DNA from: an uncultured Prevotellamassilia sp.
GTDB taxonomy: Bacteria > Bacteroidota > Bacteroidia > Bacteroidales > Bacteroidaceae
DNA length: 54,121 nt
Direction of reading: 5' to 3'
Assembly: GCA_934255485.1 (NCBI GenBank)
Contig: CAKQOG010000016.1
Coordinates: 1 to 54,121, forward strand
The translations under genes were made by a program, and so were the position numbers. This document shows positions 24,485 through 33,510 of the stretch, piece by piece (position 1 is the stretch's first letter; the number at the start of each line of letters is the position of its first letter). The notes under the pieces were generated by a model. That model was given only the letters and a program-made list of their open reading frames with translations. It ran no database searches and was not told where the DNA came from.

Positions 24485-25777
24485 TTATTGTGGTGTGCGA
24501 TAGTAAAGCACAAGTGCAATCACTGTAAAAATAGCATTTGGCATCCACATAGCAATCCATGCATCGAGCCCTGCATTGGTGGCAAAAGACGACGAAACCG
24601 TTTGAAACAAGATGTAGGTAAAACTCAAAGCCAATCCTGCTCCCAAACTCATTCCCATCCCTCCCTTACGCTTTTGACTTGATAGGCAAACCCCTATCAG
24701 CGTTAAGATAAAAGCTGCAAAAGGTGTTGCAAATCTTTTGTAATATTCCACTTCAAAAGTGCTTATCTTGTCTGCACCACGCAGTCGTTGTCGGGCAATA
24801 AACTCTTTCAGTTCAGGCAGTGTCATGGTTTCTTGCTGGTTACGCACGTAGAAGAAGTCTTTAGGTTCCATCACGATAGTAGTGTCAAGTTTGTCGCCGC
24901 TTTCAAGCACCTCGCGCATACCCTTTACAGTTCTAATTTCGTACATTCTCAGCGTCCATGAAAATCGATGATCAGAGAGCGTGTCATATTGTATAGTTTG
25001 AGCTGTAAGATGCGAAACCAATTTCTTTTCAACAAACTTATCAAGTGAGAAACCATAACCGCTTTTTGTCACGTTATCAAAATGAGTAATATATGCCACA
25101 ACACCAGTATCAACTTGCATCTGCACGTTGTCTACAGAGGTAATGTCGGTTTTCTTTTTGATGTATCGGTTCTGAAAATTAACGCGTGCCACATTGCTTT
25201 TGGGTATAACGTATGCCCCCAGTAAAAACGAGCTAATAGCTATCAGTGCAGCAGTAAACATGTAAGGTCGCAGCAAGCGTTTAAAGCTCATACCCGTACT
25301 CTTCATGGCAATAATTTCAGATTTATCAGCCAATTTTGAAGTGAAGAAGATAACGGCAATAAACACAAACAACGGACTGAAAAGATTGGCAAAATAAGGC
25401 ACAAAGTTCATGTAGTATTGTGCAATTTTGCTTGCAGCTGCATGGCTTTGTGTTAGTTTGTCAATGTTTTCATTAAAGTCAAAAATCACTGCAATCACAA
25501 TGATAATGGCTATTAAGAAAATGTAAGTGCTGATAAACTTGAAGATGATATATCGGTCAAGTTTTCCAAGCAAGGGCTTATAGCCTCTGTCCTTATCACG
25601 CTTTGATGATGGGGCAGTAGCTATTGATTTGTCTTGGCCTTTGTTTGCAGAACGCTTAAAAAAATGGGCAAGATTACAAAATGAATGTAACAAACTTTTC
25701 ACTTTTTCGGTCTTACTTAGAGGAATGTATAAAGGAGCATTGTTGCAATGATAAGATTTGATGAATTTGTTTTTCAT
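24485..25777 (-). CDS. LptF/LptG family permease (YjgP/YjgQ)
   Basis: Inner-membrane component of the LPS export ABC transporter LptB2FG, which extracts LPS and feeds it to the Lpt bridge. The 430 residues include the family start LDRYIIFKFISTYIFLIAII near residue 72, further transmembrane helices at about 115-140, 165-195 and three at the C-terminus, and a periplasmic beta-jellyroll between. The first ~70 residues (basic, KSLLHSFCNLAHFFKR...) have no counterpart in typical family members, which begin just before LDRYI. No internal ATG exists, but a TTG at about residue 69 could be the true start. LptF and LptG cannot be told apart here. Confidence 0.85.
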   Translation of the reverse strand: MKNKFIKSYHCNNAPLYIPLSKTEKVKSLLHSFCNLAHFFKRSANKGQDKSIATAPSSKRDKDRGYKPLLGKLDRYIIFKFISTYIFLIAIIIVIAVIFDFNENIDKLTQSHAAASKIAQYYMNFVPYFANLFSPLFVFIAVIFFTSKLADKSEIIAMKSTGMSFKRLLRPYMFTAALIAISSFLLGAYVIPKSNVARVNFQNRYIKKKTDITSVDNVQMQVDTGVVAYITHFDNVTKSGYGFSLDKFVEKKLVSHLTAQTIQYDTLSDHRFSWTLRMYEIRTVKGMREVLESGDKLDTTIVMEPKDFFYVRNQQETMTLPELKEFIARQRLRGADKISTFEVEYYKRFATPFAAFILTLIGVCLSSQKRKGGMGMSLGAGLALSFTYILFQTVSSSFATNAGLDAWIAMWMPNAIFTVIALVLYYRTPQ

Positions 25778-25818
25778 TACCTACCTTACCGAACAATAAA
25801 TCTAAATGTTATTCAAAT

Positions 25819-25866
25819 ACTTACACCAAGACTAACATACATTCAAGTATGCGTCTTGGTGCAAGT
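25819..25866. terminator. Hairpin between tgt and the Lpt permease gene
   Basis: Arms ACTTACACCAAGAC / GTCTTGGTGCAAGT (one mismatch). Probable terminator or processing site after tgt, without a strong T-run. Confidence 0.6.
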
Positions 25867-25874
25867 ATACTTAT

Positions 25875-26999
25875 TTACAAGCGCCTTGAAAGTTTCTCAA
25901 TCATGTCAGTTTTCCATGCGCTGTAGTTGTCAGCAATAATTTGTTTGCGAGCCTCGCGTACCAACCAAAGATAGAAAGCAAGGTTGTGTATCGAAGCTAT
26001 TTGCATAGCCAGCAGTTCCTTTGCCTTAAACAAGTGGTGAAGATAAGCTTTAGTGTACTGAACGTCAGCAAAACAGTGTGCCATAGGGTCAATGGGCTCA
26101 AAGCAATCAGCCCATTTAGCATTGCGCATATTGATAATGCCCTCTGCTGTAAATAAGCAAGCATTGCGTCCGTTGCGTGTAGGCATTACGCAGTCAAACA
26201 TATCCACACCGCGTTCTATGCCTTCAAGAATATTCACTGGGGTTCCCACTCCCATCAAGTAGCGAGGACGATCAGTGGGTAAAATGTCATTAACCACCTC
26301 AATCATCTCGTACATTTTCTCAGCAGGTTCGCCAACAGCCAACCCACCTATAGCATATCCTTCAGCGCCAAAGTCACTCATAAAGTGTGCGCTTTCTTGT
26401 CGGAGGTCTTTGTACACACAACCTTGAACAATAGGGAACAAAGCCTGTTTGTATCCATATTTAGGCTCAGTTTCGTTAAAGCGTTTCCAGCATCGTTTCA
26501 TCCATCCATGCGTAAGGTCAAGGCTTTTGCGGGCATAGCTATATTCGGCAGTACCTGGGGGACATTCGTCGAATGCCATCATAATGTCAGCGCCTATGGT
26601 GCGCTCAATGTCCATTACCCTTTCAGGTGAAAAGAAGTGTTTGCTACCATCAATGTGTGAGCGAAACTCGCATCCCTCCTCGCTCAGTTTACGAATACCC
26701 GAAAGTGAAAATACTTGGAAACCACCGCTATCGGTGAGCATAGGGCGGTCAAAGCCGTTAAACTTATGCAATCCGCCAGCCTTCTCAATGATGTCAAGTC
26801 CAGGGCGCAAGTAGAGGTGATACGTATTGCCAAGGATTATTTCAGCATTAATGTCCTCTTTCAGTTCTCGTAGGTGAACACCTTTTACGCTACCCACAGT
26901 GCCTACAGGCATAAATATGGGTGTATGTATCTGTCCGTGGTCAGTGGTGATGATGCCAGCTCTTGCACTGCCACTGGTATGTTGAAGTTGAAAATCCAT
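25875..26999 (-). CDS. tgt: tRNA-guanine (queuine) transglycosylase
   Basis: Swaps guanine-34 for preQ1 in tRNAs with GUN anticodons, on the way to queuosine. The 374-residue length is typical. Motifs: MPVGTVGSVKGV, GNTYHLYLRPG, LTDSGGFQVFSLSGIRK (proton-acceptor Asp), YAIGGLAVGEP, and VDMFDCVMPTRNGRNA (nucleophile Asp and tRNA-binding loop). The E. coli-type zinc site CxCxxC...H is altered: the segment reads DPMAHCFADVQY, keeping only the middle Cys plus the distal IHNL His. I recall similar loss in other Bacteroidetes Tgt proteins, so activity may still be normal. It follows lon by 15 bases. Confidence 0.93.
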   Translation of the reverse strand: MDFQLQHTSGSARAGIITTDHGQIHTPIFMPVGTVGSVKGVHLRELKEDINAEIILGNTYHLYLRPGLDIIEKAGGLHKFNGFDRPMLTDSGGFQVFSLSGIRKLSEEGCEFRSHIDGSKHFFSPERVMDIERTIGADIMMAFDECPPGTAEYSYARKSLDLTHGWMKRCWKRFNETEPKYGYKQALFPIVQGCVYKDLRQESAHFMSDFGAEGYAIGGLAVGEPAEKMYEMIEVVNDILPTDRPRYLMGVGTPVNILEGIERGVDMFDCVMPTRNGRNACLFTAEGIINMRNAKWADCFEPIDPMAHCFADVQYTKAYLHHLFKAKELLAMQIASIHNLAFYLWLVREARKQIIADNYSAWKTDMIEKLSRRL

Positions 27000-27014
27000 G
27001 TATATGTATAGTCT

Positions 27015-29564
27015 CTATGCTTTTTCTTTCATTAGTCTCACTGCCACATCGTTATCGTTCTTGCGTTGTTCAGCAGAGGCATTATTGTTGTCGTCATTGA
27101 TAGCGGCATTAAGGTCGATAGCATTGTCTACCTTCTCTTTCAGTAGAGCAAAGTCAAGAACCTCTTTCACATCGTTTACAAAATGGAACGATACGCCCTC
27201 AACGTAGCGTGGTTCAATCTCTTCTATATCCTTGCGGTTTTCCTCAGATATCATGATATCGGTAATACCTGCACGCTTAGCAGCCAATATCTTCTCCTTA
27301 ATACCACCAACAGGTAACACTTTGCCGCGTAGGGTAATTTCGCCAGTCATAGCAATATGGTCACGTACACGTTGTTGAGTCAGTGCCGAGGCAATAGAGG
27401 TAGCAATTGTTATACCAGCCGATGGTCCGTCTTTAGGAGTAGCCCCTTCGGGCACATGGATGTGAATGCCCCAATAGTCAAACACTCTGTAGTCTATGTT
27501 AAGAAAGTCAGCATGCGCCTTGATATATTCGAGTGCAAGCACCGCACTCTCTTTCATAACATCGCCCAAATTACCCGTAAGTGTTAGTTTGGCAGCTTTA
27601 CTGCGACTTATGCTTGTTTCGATAAATAATATCTCGCCCCCTACGGCGGTCCATGCCAATCCTGTTACCACACCAGCATACTTGTTTCCTTGGTATTTGT
27701 CGCGACTAAAGATGGGTTTGCCCAACAATTGTTCGATGTCAGCAGGCTTTAAGCTCTTGCCTATGTAGGGCATTGTTTCGTCTTGGCTTGTCGAGGTGAG
27801 GTAAGCAACCTTGCGGAAAACCTTTTGTATTGTTTTTTCCAATTGTCTCACACCGCTCTCTCTTGTGTATCTTTCGATCATAAAGTCCACGGCTTTGGGT
27901 GTGAAGTTAAGGTTTGCTTTTTCGCCAAATTTATACATTCTTTTCTCTTTCGGAATGAGGTGGCGACGAGCAATTTCGCGTTTCTCTTCTGTAAGATAAC
28001 CTTCAACTTCGATAACCTCCATGCGGTCGAGTAGCGGACGAGGAATGGTTTGTAAACTATTGGCAGTTGCTATAAAGAACACCTGCGAGAGATCGTAGTC
28101 TACGTCAAGATAATTGTCGTGGAAAGCAACGTTTTGTTCAGGGTCGAGCACTTCGAGCAATGCGCTATAAGGAGCGCCTTCGTTTCCGCCTTCTGACACC
28201 TTGTCAATCTCGTCAAGAACAAAAAGAGGATTGTTAGTTTCTGTTTTAGCCAAAGCCTTGATGATGCGTCCGGGCATAGCTCCAATGTAGGTACGGCGGT
28301 GTCCGCGTATTTCGGCTTCATCGTGTACACCACCCAAAGAGATGCGAGCATATTTACGTCCCAAAGCCTCTGCAATGCTTTTACACAACGATGTTTTACC
28401 AACACCCGGAGGGCCAACCAAGCAAATAATGGGGGCTTTTGTGGTGGTGGCATAGCGCAATAGAGCCAAGTGTTCGAGTATGCGCTCTTTCACTTTGGTC
28501 ATGCCATAGTGGTTGCTATTAAGCACTTTTTCTGCATTCTGAATGTCGAGGTTATCCTCAGAGTAAGTGCTCCATGGAAGCGACAGTAGGGTTTGCAGAT
28601 AATTAAGTTGCACGTTATAGTCGGGCGACTGTGTAGGGGTGTGCTTAAGTTTGTTAAGTTCGCGCTTAAAGGTTGCTTCAACCTTGGGTGGAAAGGTGAT
28701 GGTCGATGCCTTTTTTTCGAGTTCTGCCACATCGTCGTTGTCACCATTCTCACCAAGTTCGTTCTGAATATTTTTAATTTGCTGTTGCAAAAAGAAATCG
28801 CGTTGCTGACGGTCAAGATCGGCACTGGTGCGGTTCTTAATGTCGAGTTTAATCTTAGCAAATTCGCATTCTTTATTCAGTATTTCAAGCAATTTATAAG
28901 CACGTTCGCGTAGGTCGTGCAGTTGAAAGAGCGTGTATCTGTCTTCTTGCGAAATTTGCAGATTAGAGCAAATAAAGTTGATAAGAAAAACCGGATGAGT
29001 AATGTTGTTGATAGCAAATGAGGCCTCTTCAGAGCGCATTTCTTCACTATATCTCAAAAAGCGAAGCACGCTATCTTTGCAAGCATCAGCAAGTGCCAAA
29101 AACTCTTCATCGTCTTTGTCGTATATAGTCTCCTTAATAGCCTCTACTTCGGCTCTCATGCTGTTGCTTCGTGTTTTGAGGCTGTTAAGCATAACAGGTC
29201 CGTAGCATTGTAGAATGGCCATGGCATTTCCACCAGGCATTTCAACCACTCGCATCACTTTAGCTACAACGCCTTGGTCATAAAGGTCTTCCTTCTTTGG
29301 GCGGTCTACATCGGCATCTTTTTGAGATAGCACAGCTATCAGCATATCTTTCTTAAAAGCTTGCTGTATAACATTCATACTCATGGGACGGCCAATGGTA
29401 ACAGAGCCTACCACACCAGGAAACAACATCATGTTGCGTAGGGCAATGGCAGGAAGCGAAGGGTCGAAGGGGGTGTCAATGAGTTTCTGCATATCACCAT
29501 CAAAGTCGGCAATAAGCGAAAAGGATGGTTGAGGCATATTTTTTTTCAGTTTCACTGTGGTCAT
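27015..29564 (-). CDS. lon: ATP-dependent Lon protease
   Basis: Cytoplasmic AAA+ serine protease that degrades misfolded and regulatory proteins. From ATG 29564 the product has 849 residues: an N-terminal substrate-binding domain (LPAIALRNMMLFPGVVGSVT), coiled coil, then AAA+ with Walker A GPPGVGKTS (about 384-392), Walker B PLFVLDEIDK, and the sensor/arginine region. The protease domain has the catalytic Ser in PKDGPSAGI (about 715) and Lys in GGIKEKILAAK 43 residues on, the spacing known for Lon. A ~35-residue C-terminal tail is polar and Asn-rich. An upstream start at 29597 would add 11 residues. A -7-like TATTTTTG lies at 29614-29621. tgt follows, suggesting a lon-tgt operon. Confidence 0.95.
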   Translation of the reverse strand: MTTVKLKKNMPQPSFSLIADFDGDMQKLIDTPFDPSLPAIALRNMMLFPGVVGSVTIGRPMSMNVIQQAFKKDMLIAVLSQKDADVDRPKKEDLYDQGVVAKVMRVVEMPGGNAMAILQCYGPVMLNSLKTRSNSMRAEVEAIKETIYDKDDEEFLALADACKDSVLRFLRYSEEMRSEEASFAINNITHPVFLINFICSNLQISQEDRYTLFQLHDLRERAYKLLEILNKECEFAKIKLDIKNRTSADLDRQQRDFFLQQQIKNIQNELGENGDNDDVAELEKKASTITFPPKVEATFKRELNKLKHTPTQSPDYNVQLNYLQTLLSLPWSTYSEDNLDIQNAEKVLNSNHYGMTKVKERILEHLALLRYATTTKAPIICLVGPPGVGKTSLCKSIAEALGRKYARISLGGVHDEAEIRGHRRTYIGAMPGRIIKALAKTETNNPLFVLDEIDKVSEGGNEGAPYSALLEVLDPEQNVAFHDNYLDVDYDLSQVFFIATANSLQTIPRPLLDRMEVIEVEGYLTEEKREIARRHLIPKEKRMYKFGEKANLNFTPKAVDFMIERYTRESGVRQLEKTIQKVFRKVAYLTSTSQDETMPYIGKSLKPADIEQLLGKPIFSRDKYQGNKYAGVVTGLAWTAVGGEILFIETSISRSKAAKLTLTGNLGDVMKESAVLALEYIKAHADFLNIDYRVFDYWGIHIHVPEGATPKDGPSAGITIATSIASALTQQRVRDHIAMTGEITLRGKVLPVGGIKEKILAAKRAGITDIMISEENRKDIEEIEPRYVEGVSFHFVNDVKEVLDFALLKEKVDNAIDLNAAINDDNNNASAEQRKNDNDVAVRLMKEKA

Positions 29565-29675
29565 ATATAAGTATTTTTGGGCATGGCTTAGAAGCAAAAC
29601 CCACTATGGAATGCAAAAATACGAAAAATCAATGTATTAAGCGCATTTTGTGGCTTCTAATAGTGCTTGAAATGG

Positions 29676-32600
29676 TTAATCGTTATGCTTGTTTTGTATG
29701 CGGTTGTTGTGAATGCAAAAGAAATTGTTGTTGCTCTTAACATATTCTATCAACCTCCGAAAGGTAAAGTCGTTGCTGAGTAGTTGGGCATTACCCACAA
29801 GCAGCAGGTGCTTGCGTGCACGTGTCATAGCCACGTTTAGTTTGCGGTCGATAATGCTACCAGTGCGTTCGTCGCGGTATTCATGATTGGTTAAAAAAGC
29901 CAATTGATACTTGCGTTTGGCGGTAAATCCGTAGATAATGTAGTCGCGTTGGCTACCTTGATAGCGTTCAACGGTGTCGATAGTGATGTTATTTAGAGCC
30001 TCTATGTTTAGGTGCAAAATGGCAGTTCTCACAGTTGCTATTTGGTTGCGATAAGGCACAATAATGCCTATGGTTTTGAGTGCAGAAAAGTTGTGAGATG
30101 TGTGTTTGTAAATGTGTTCTGCAAGTTGTGCAATAAGCTGAGCCTCAATGCTGTTCACTTTGTCAGGCTCTTCGGGGTTGAGATTGGCCGTGCAATGCAA
30201 AAACGACACACGGCACGATACCACAGCTCGCTCCATGTCTGATAGCTCGTTGGGTGTCATTTGAGTAGCTTCAACTTGGTGTGGCAAAGGCACCTCGCGT
30301 AGCTTACCTTCGTAAAAATATTGGCTCGGAAAACTGGCAATGTCGTGGTGCATACGTCCTTGTCGGGTGAGCATGTGGCACACTTCTTCGTTAATGTTCC
30401 CGTCAGGCAGATAAGCATAAAGATGCAGCAATCGTTCAAAAAGTGATAGACGGCAGTTCGAAAGTCCGATGGCATTGAGCATAGGGTTGTTCACTTCAGA
30501 CTCTTTTTCGCTCTGCTGCACCACAGCGGGCAATTGCTTTTCGTCGCCAATAAGCGCAACACGCTCAATAGCGCTTTCACCTTGTGGCGTAGTGGCACTG
30601 AGCAGACCCAATAGGTGCGGTTCAAGAATTTGCGAAGCTTCGTCTACTATGGCAAGGCTAAAGTGCTTGATGCTGAGAAGTGAAATCGAAGCCGAAAGAG
30701 CCGTGGTTGTGCCACAAAACACCCTTGTGCGCTCTATCAGGTTGAGCATCTGTTGCTTGCTTGGCTGTTCCATTTGTTCAATGCGTTCGCTCAGCAAATA
30801 GGGTCGATAAGTAGGTTCGCAACTATAGTCGCTACCAATGCGCACAAAGTTTAGCCCTTCTATTTCTATCAGTTTGCTGCATATCTCGTCTACAGCGCGG
30901 TTGGTGTACGATAGCAAGAGCACGTTGCTACCTTCGTGCTTAAGCTCTTCGGTGAGTAGATTTTTCATGCCAAACGACGTCTTGCCCGTGCCAGGAGGAC
31001 CTATAATTAAGTAGAGATCGCGGGCTTGCATAGCATGCTCAACAAGCGTGTTAAACTCTTCGTTGCCATACTCTCCAATGCGTTTTTGCGTGTGGTCGAT
31101 ACGAGGCTTTTGTTGTCCAAGTAATAAGTTGCGCCGTGCCATTGGAGCCGATAAAAAGGCTTGTAAACCACGATATTGAGCATTGTATGAAGAGTCAAGA
31201 AAATCGTGCTCCATGGCCCATACTTTGTCGCTGAAATACTCAAAAATTTTGCGGCTTGTTTGTGTGTTACGTAGCCGTACCTTTACGCGGTTGGCAGTGA
31301 TTTCAACGATGCTACATCTAAACACCATGATGCTTGTGGCATCGGGCAATGTGCCTTGGGCATAGGGGTAGAAAAAGGCAATGTCGCCTTGCCTAAAGTT
31401 AGAAAGGTCGGCTGGATGGTCTGGCACTTTAGCTTTAAGCGTAAAACAAACCTCCTTCACCTCGTCGCTTGTAAGCGATGAAGCATCGAGTTCCATGTTC
31501 TCAAATATGTTGCCAGCCTCGCGTTTTTCTTCAATCGAACTGTTCCATGTAGCGGCAAAACCAGCGTTCTCTTTCGTTCGGTTTCCTATCTTTGATAGCG
31601 CTTGCTCGTTTGCTATAAATTGCATAAATCGTGCGTAGTATGCCTTTTCAAGAGCCGATGCCGACTGAATGGGGCCAAGCACATCCATTATTTGCGGACG
31701 TTTGAAGCGTTGCCAAAGCGGACCATGGGCTTTGGGATAAATTTGTTCGGGCGTGAGCGTTTCGAGCACCCGTGCTCCTCCTTGTGCATACCATTGTTGG
31801 CACCACGCCAATTGGTTGCGCAGTTTTATAGCATCAAAGAGCAAAGTAGGTGCACTTGTAGCCATGTCAAGTCCGTGAGTATAGCGAGAGTAGAGCAAAA
31901 ACGACTGCATATCGTCGGAGCTAAGTTGCTTGTAGTCGTAGTGAAGCAAGGCGCGATATAGCAGCAACTGCACGTAGTGGCTCTCTTTCTTACCTGTATA
32001 CTCATGGTCTTTAGCGCCTGGCCTCCATTGGCATTTGCCCGATTTTTGTTCAATAACAATGCGATAATTAAGGTTGAGAAAGTCCATACGCCCCTGCATA
32101 CCCATCATGTCCGAGAAGAACGAAGGTTCAAGAATTATCTGTTCCGACCTAAATTGCGCAGAGGTTTGTTCCTTAAAGTCATTGTTGAGCATTTGGTGTA
32201 TGTTAGCCTTTTGCTGTTTGGCTTCAGTATGGAAGTTATTGTCAATCTCTGCACAAGTAGCAATGCTCAATGCGTTGTTTTTAAAAAAAGTTTTGATGCT
32301 TTGAGCATACGTTCTCTCATGGTGAAATGTTTCCTCGTCGAGCAATTGCCCAGCAAAGTTACCAAGCAACATAGGTTTTGTACTTGCCGATGGACTAAGC
32401 ATTGATAACAGGTTGGCAAAGGGTGAATGTCCCACCTCGTCGAAGCAAGATGCTATAGAAGTAACATTAACAAGGTAGTCGGGCAACACAATGATGAGTT
32501 CGGGCAATAAGTTATCACCCGATACTTTTCGCGGACGTATCACGTTGAGCATCATGCCTTTGTGTAAAAGGCGTTTCAAGTAGCTCCAATCGCCAGGCAC

Positions 32601-33146
32601 ATATCGGTTGGGTGCGGTGTAGTCAATGCTTACGGCTTGGTCGTTGTCCTCGCGAGTGGCATATATCAATTTGTCATCAAAGTCTGTAACGATACATTTT
32701 ATATAATCATTCTTTTTCGGTGCCTTGCTGGGTGTTCCAAAGGTGTTGGTAGGTTTCCCCTTCCATAATTGTGCCAATTGGTTCGGAACAGGTGCGTTGT
32801 AAGTAAGGCTTACAAACTGTGCCACAGCTTTAAGGTCGGTTTCCCACCAAGGGGTTAGTTCGCTACTTGGCGTGACGTCTTGCTTCTCAAATCTTTTGCG
32901 TAGGGCATTAATGGCAAACGATAGTGAGCGGTCGTTTTCGCGCACCTTGTGTAGCTTAATTAGATAATCAAGCTTGGCATAAGGGCCACTCAACTTAATG
33001 GTTACATCGGCCAATTGCTGTTCTATAGCCGTGGTTAGCACTCTGCGCAAAGCATTGTAGCGAGTTTCAACAGACCACGAGGTTGAGATGTTTTCCAACG
33101 AACGAAACAACTCATTGGGGGTAACAAAAATGGTATTTTGCCGCAT
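29676..33146 (-). CDS. Dna2-like nuclease-helicase (PD-(D/E)XK plus SF1 helicase)
   Basis: A 1156-residue protein. Around 350-400 there is a RecB/Cas4/Dna2-type nuclease signature: MQGRMDFL (metal Asp), VIEQKSGK (Glu and catalytic Lys) and QLLLYRALL (QxxxY motif). The C-terminal half is an SF1B helicase of the Upf1/Dna2 group: Walker A GPPGTGKTS (about 716-724), LLLSYTNRAVDEI (Ia), VDEASQILEP (II), GDEKQLPAV (III), DTVERYQGSQRDYIIYGF (V) and NVAMTRARKHLLLVGN (VI). Eukaryotic Dna2 processes flaps and broken ends; I infer a DNA-repair or defence-type role, unproven. The Fe-S cysteines of Dna2 and Cas4 are not apparent. I chose the ATG giving MRQNTIFVTPNEL; 33209 is an alternative. Confidence 0.82.
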   Translation of the reverse strand: MRQNTIFVTPNELFRSLENISTSWSVETRYNALRRVLTTAIEQQLADVTIKLSGPYAKLDYLIKLHKVRENDRSLSFAINALRKRFEKQDVTPSSELTPWWETDLKAVAQFVSLTYNAPVPNQLAQLWKGKPTNTFGTPSKAPKKNDYIKCIVTDFDDKLIYATREDNDQAVSIDYTAPNRYVPGDWSYLKRLLHKGMMLNVIRPRKVSGDNLLPELIIVLPDYLVNVTSIASCFDEVGHSPFANLLSMLSPSASTKPMLLGNFAGQLLDEETFHHERTYAQSIKTFFKNNALSIATCAEIDNNFHTEAKQQKANIHQMLNNDFKEQTSAQFRSEQIILEPSFFSDMMGMQGRMDFLNLNYRIVIEQKSGKCQWRPGAKDHEYTGKKESHYVQLLLYRALLHYDYKQLSSDDMQSFLLYSRYTHGLDMATSAPTLLFDAIKLRNQLAWCQQWYAQGGARVLETLTPEQIYPKAHGPLWQRFKRPQIMDVLGPIQSASALEKAYYARFMQFIANEQALSKIGNRTKENAGFAATWNSSIEEKREAGNIFENMELDASSLTSDEVKEVCFTLKAKVPDHPADLSNFRQGDIAFFYPYAQGTLPDATSIMVFRCSIVEITANRVKVRLRNTQTSRKIFEYFSDKVWAMEHDFLDSSYNAQYRGLQAFLSAPMARRNLLLGQQKPRIDHTQKRIGEYGNEEFNTLVEHAMQARDLYLIIGPPGTGKTSFGMKNLLTEELKHEGSNVLLLSYTNRAVDEICSKLIEIEGLNFVRIGSDYSCEPTYRPYLLSERIEQMEQPSKQQMLNLIERTRVFCGTTTALSASISLLSIKHFSLAIVDEASQILEPHLLGLLSATTPQGESAIERVALIGDEKQLPAVVQQSEKESEVNNPMLNAIGLSNCRLSLFERLLHLYAYLPDGNINEEVCHMLTRQGRMHHDIASFPSQYFYEGKLREVPLPHQVEATQMTPNELSDMERAVVSCRVSFLHCTANLNPEEPDKVNSIEAQLIAQLAEHIYKHTSHNFSALKTIGIIVPYRNQIATVRTAILHLNIEALNNITIDTVERYQGSQRDYIIYGFTAKRKYQLAFLTNHEYRDERTGSIIDRKLNVAMTRARKHLLLVGNAQLLSNDFTFRRLIEYVKSNNNFFCIHNNRIQNKHND

Positions 33147-33319
33147 AGCGAATACTTTAAAATGAAAGAGATGAAAAATGCACGTATCGTAAGGCGGTTC
33201 AAGAGGCAAAACCTTGATGTGCGTAAATGTGTGTTTAATTGCCTGACAATCAATTGATTATGACTTATTAGAAGCACCTTCTTATGTCTTACTATACGTA
33301 TGCTTCTGTCTAAACACGT

Positions 33320-33451
33320 GTATACTCTTGGCGTATCACGCCCGTGATACGCACGTATCGCGCCCATGATACGCACGTATCGCGCCCATGATACGCACGT
33401 ATCGCGCCCATGATACGCACGTATCACGGCCGTGATACGCCAAGAGTATAC
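33320..33451. repeat. Palindromic array: five 22-bp units inside perfect 21-bp inverted arms
   Basis: Units start at 33333, 33355, 33377, 33399 and 33421. The middle three are identical (GTATCGCGCCCATGATAC plus GCAC). The first (GTATCACGCCCGTGATAC) and last (GTATCACGGCCGTGATAC) are palindromes, the last perfect. The outer arms at 33320-33340 and 33431-33451 are exact 21-bp inverted repeats beginning GTATACTCTTGGCGTATCAC. The whole can fold into one long hairpin or a chain of small ones. It lies between the trmN6 end and the nuclease-helicase start, both on the minus strand. Confidence 0.92.
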
Positions 33452-33510
33452 GTAAGATAAGCTCAGCTATACTCACAAGTTAAAATAGCAAGAGCTGTAT
33501 GATAGGAGGG

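Noticed and set aside
33035..33427. Minus-strand open frame with repeated RAYHGRDT-type peptide
   Set aside because: It is only the translation of the 22-bp palindromic array and the 5' end of the helicase region in another frame.
33333..33442. Possible CRISPR array
   Set aside because: The 22-bp units abut directly with no variable spacers, and no cas genes are in the window; the Cas4-like nuclease domain is part of a helicase.
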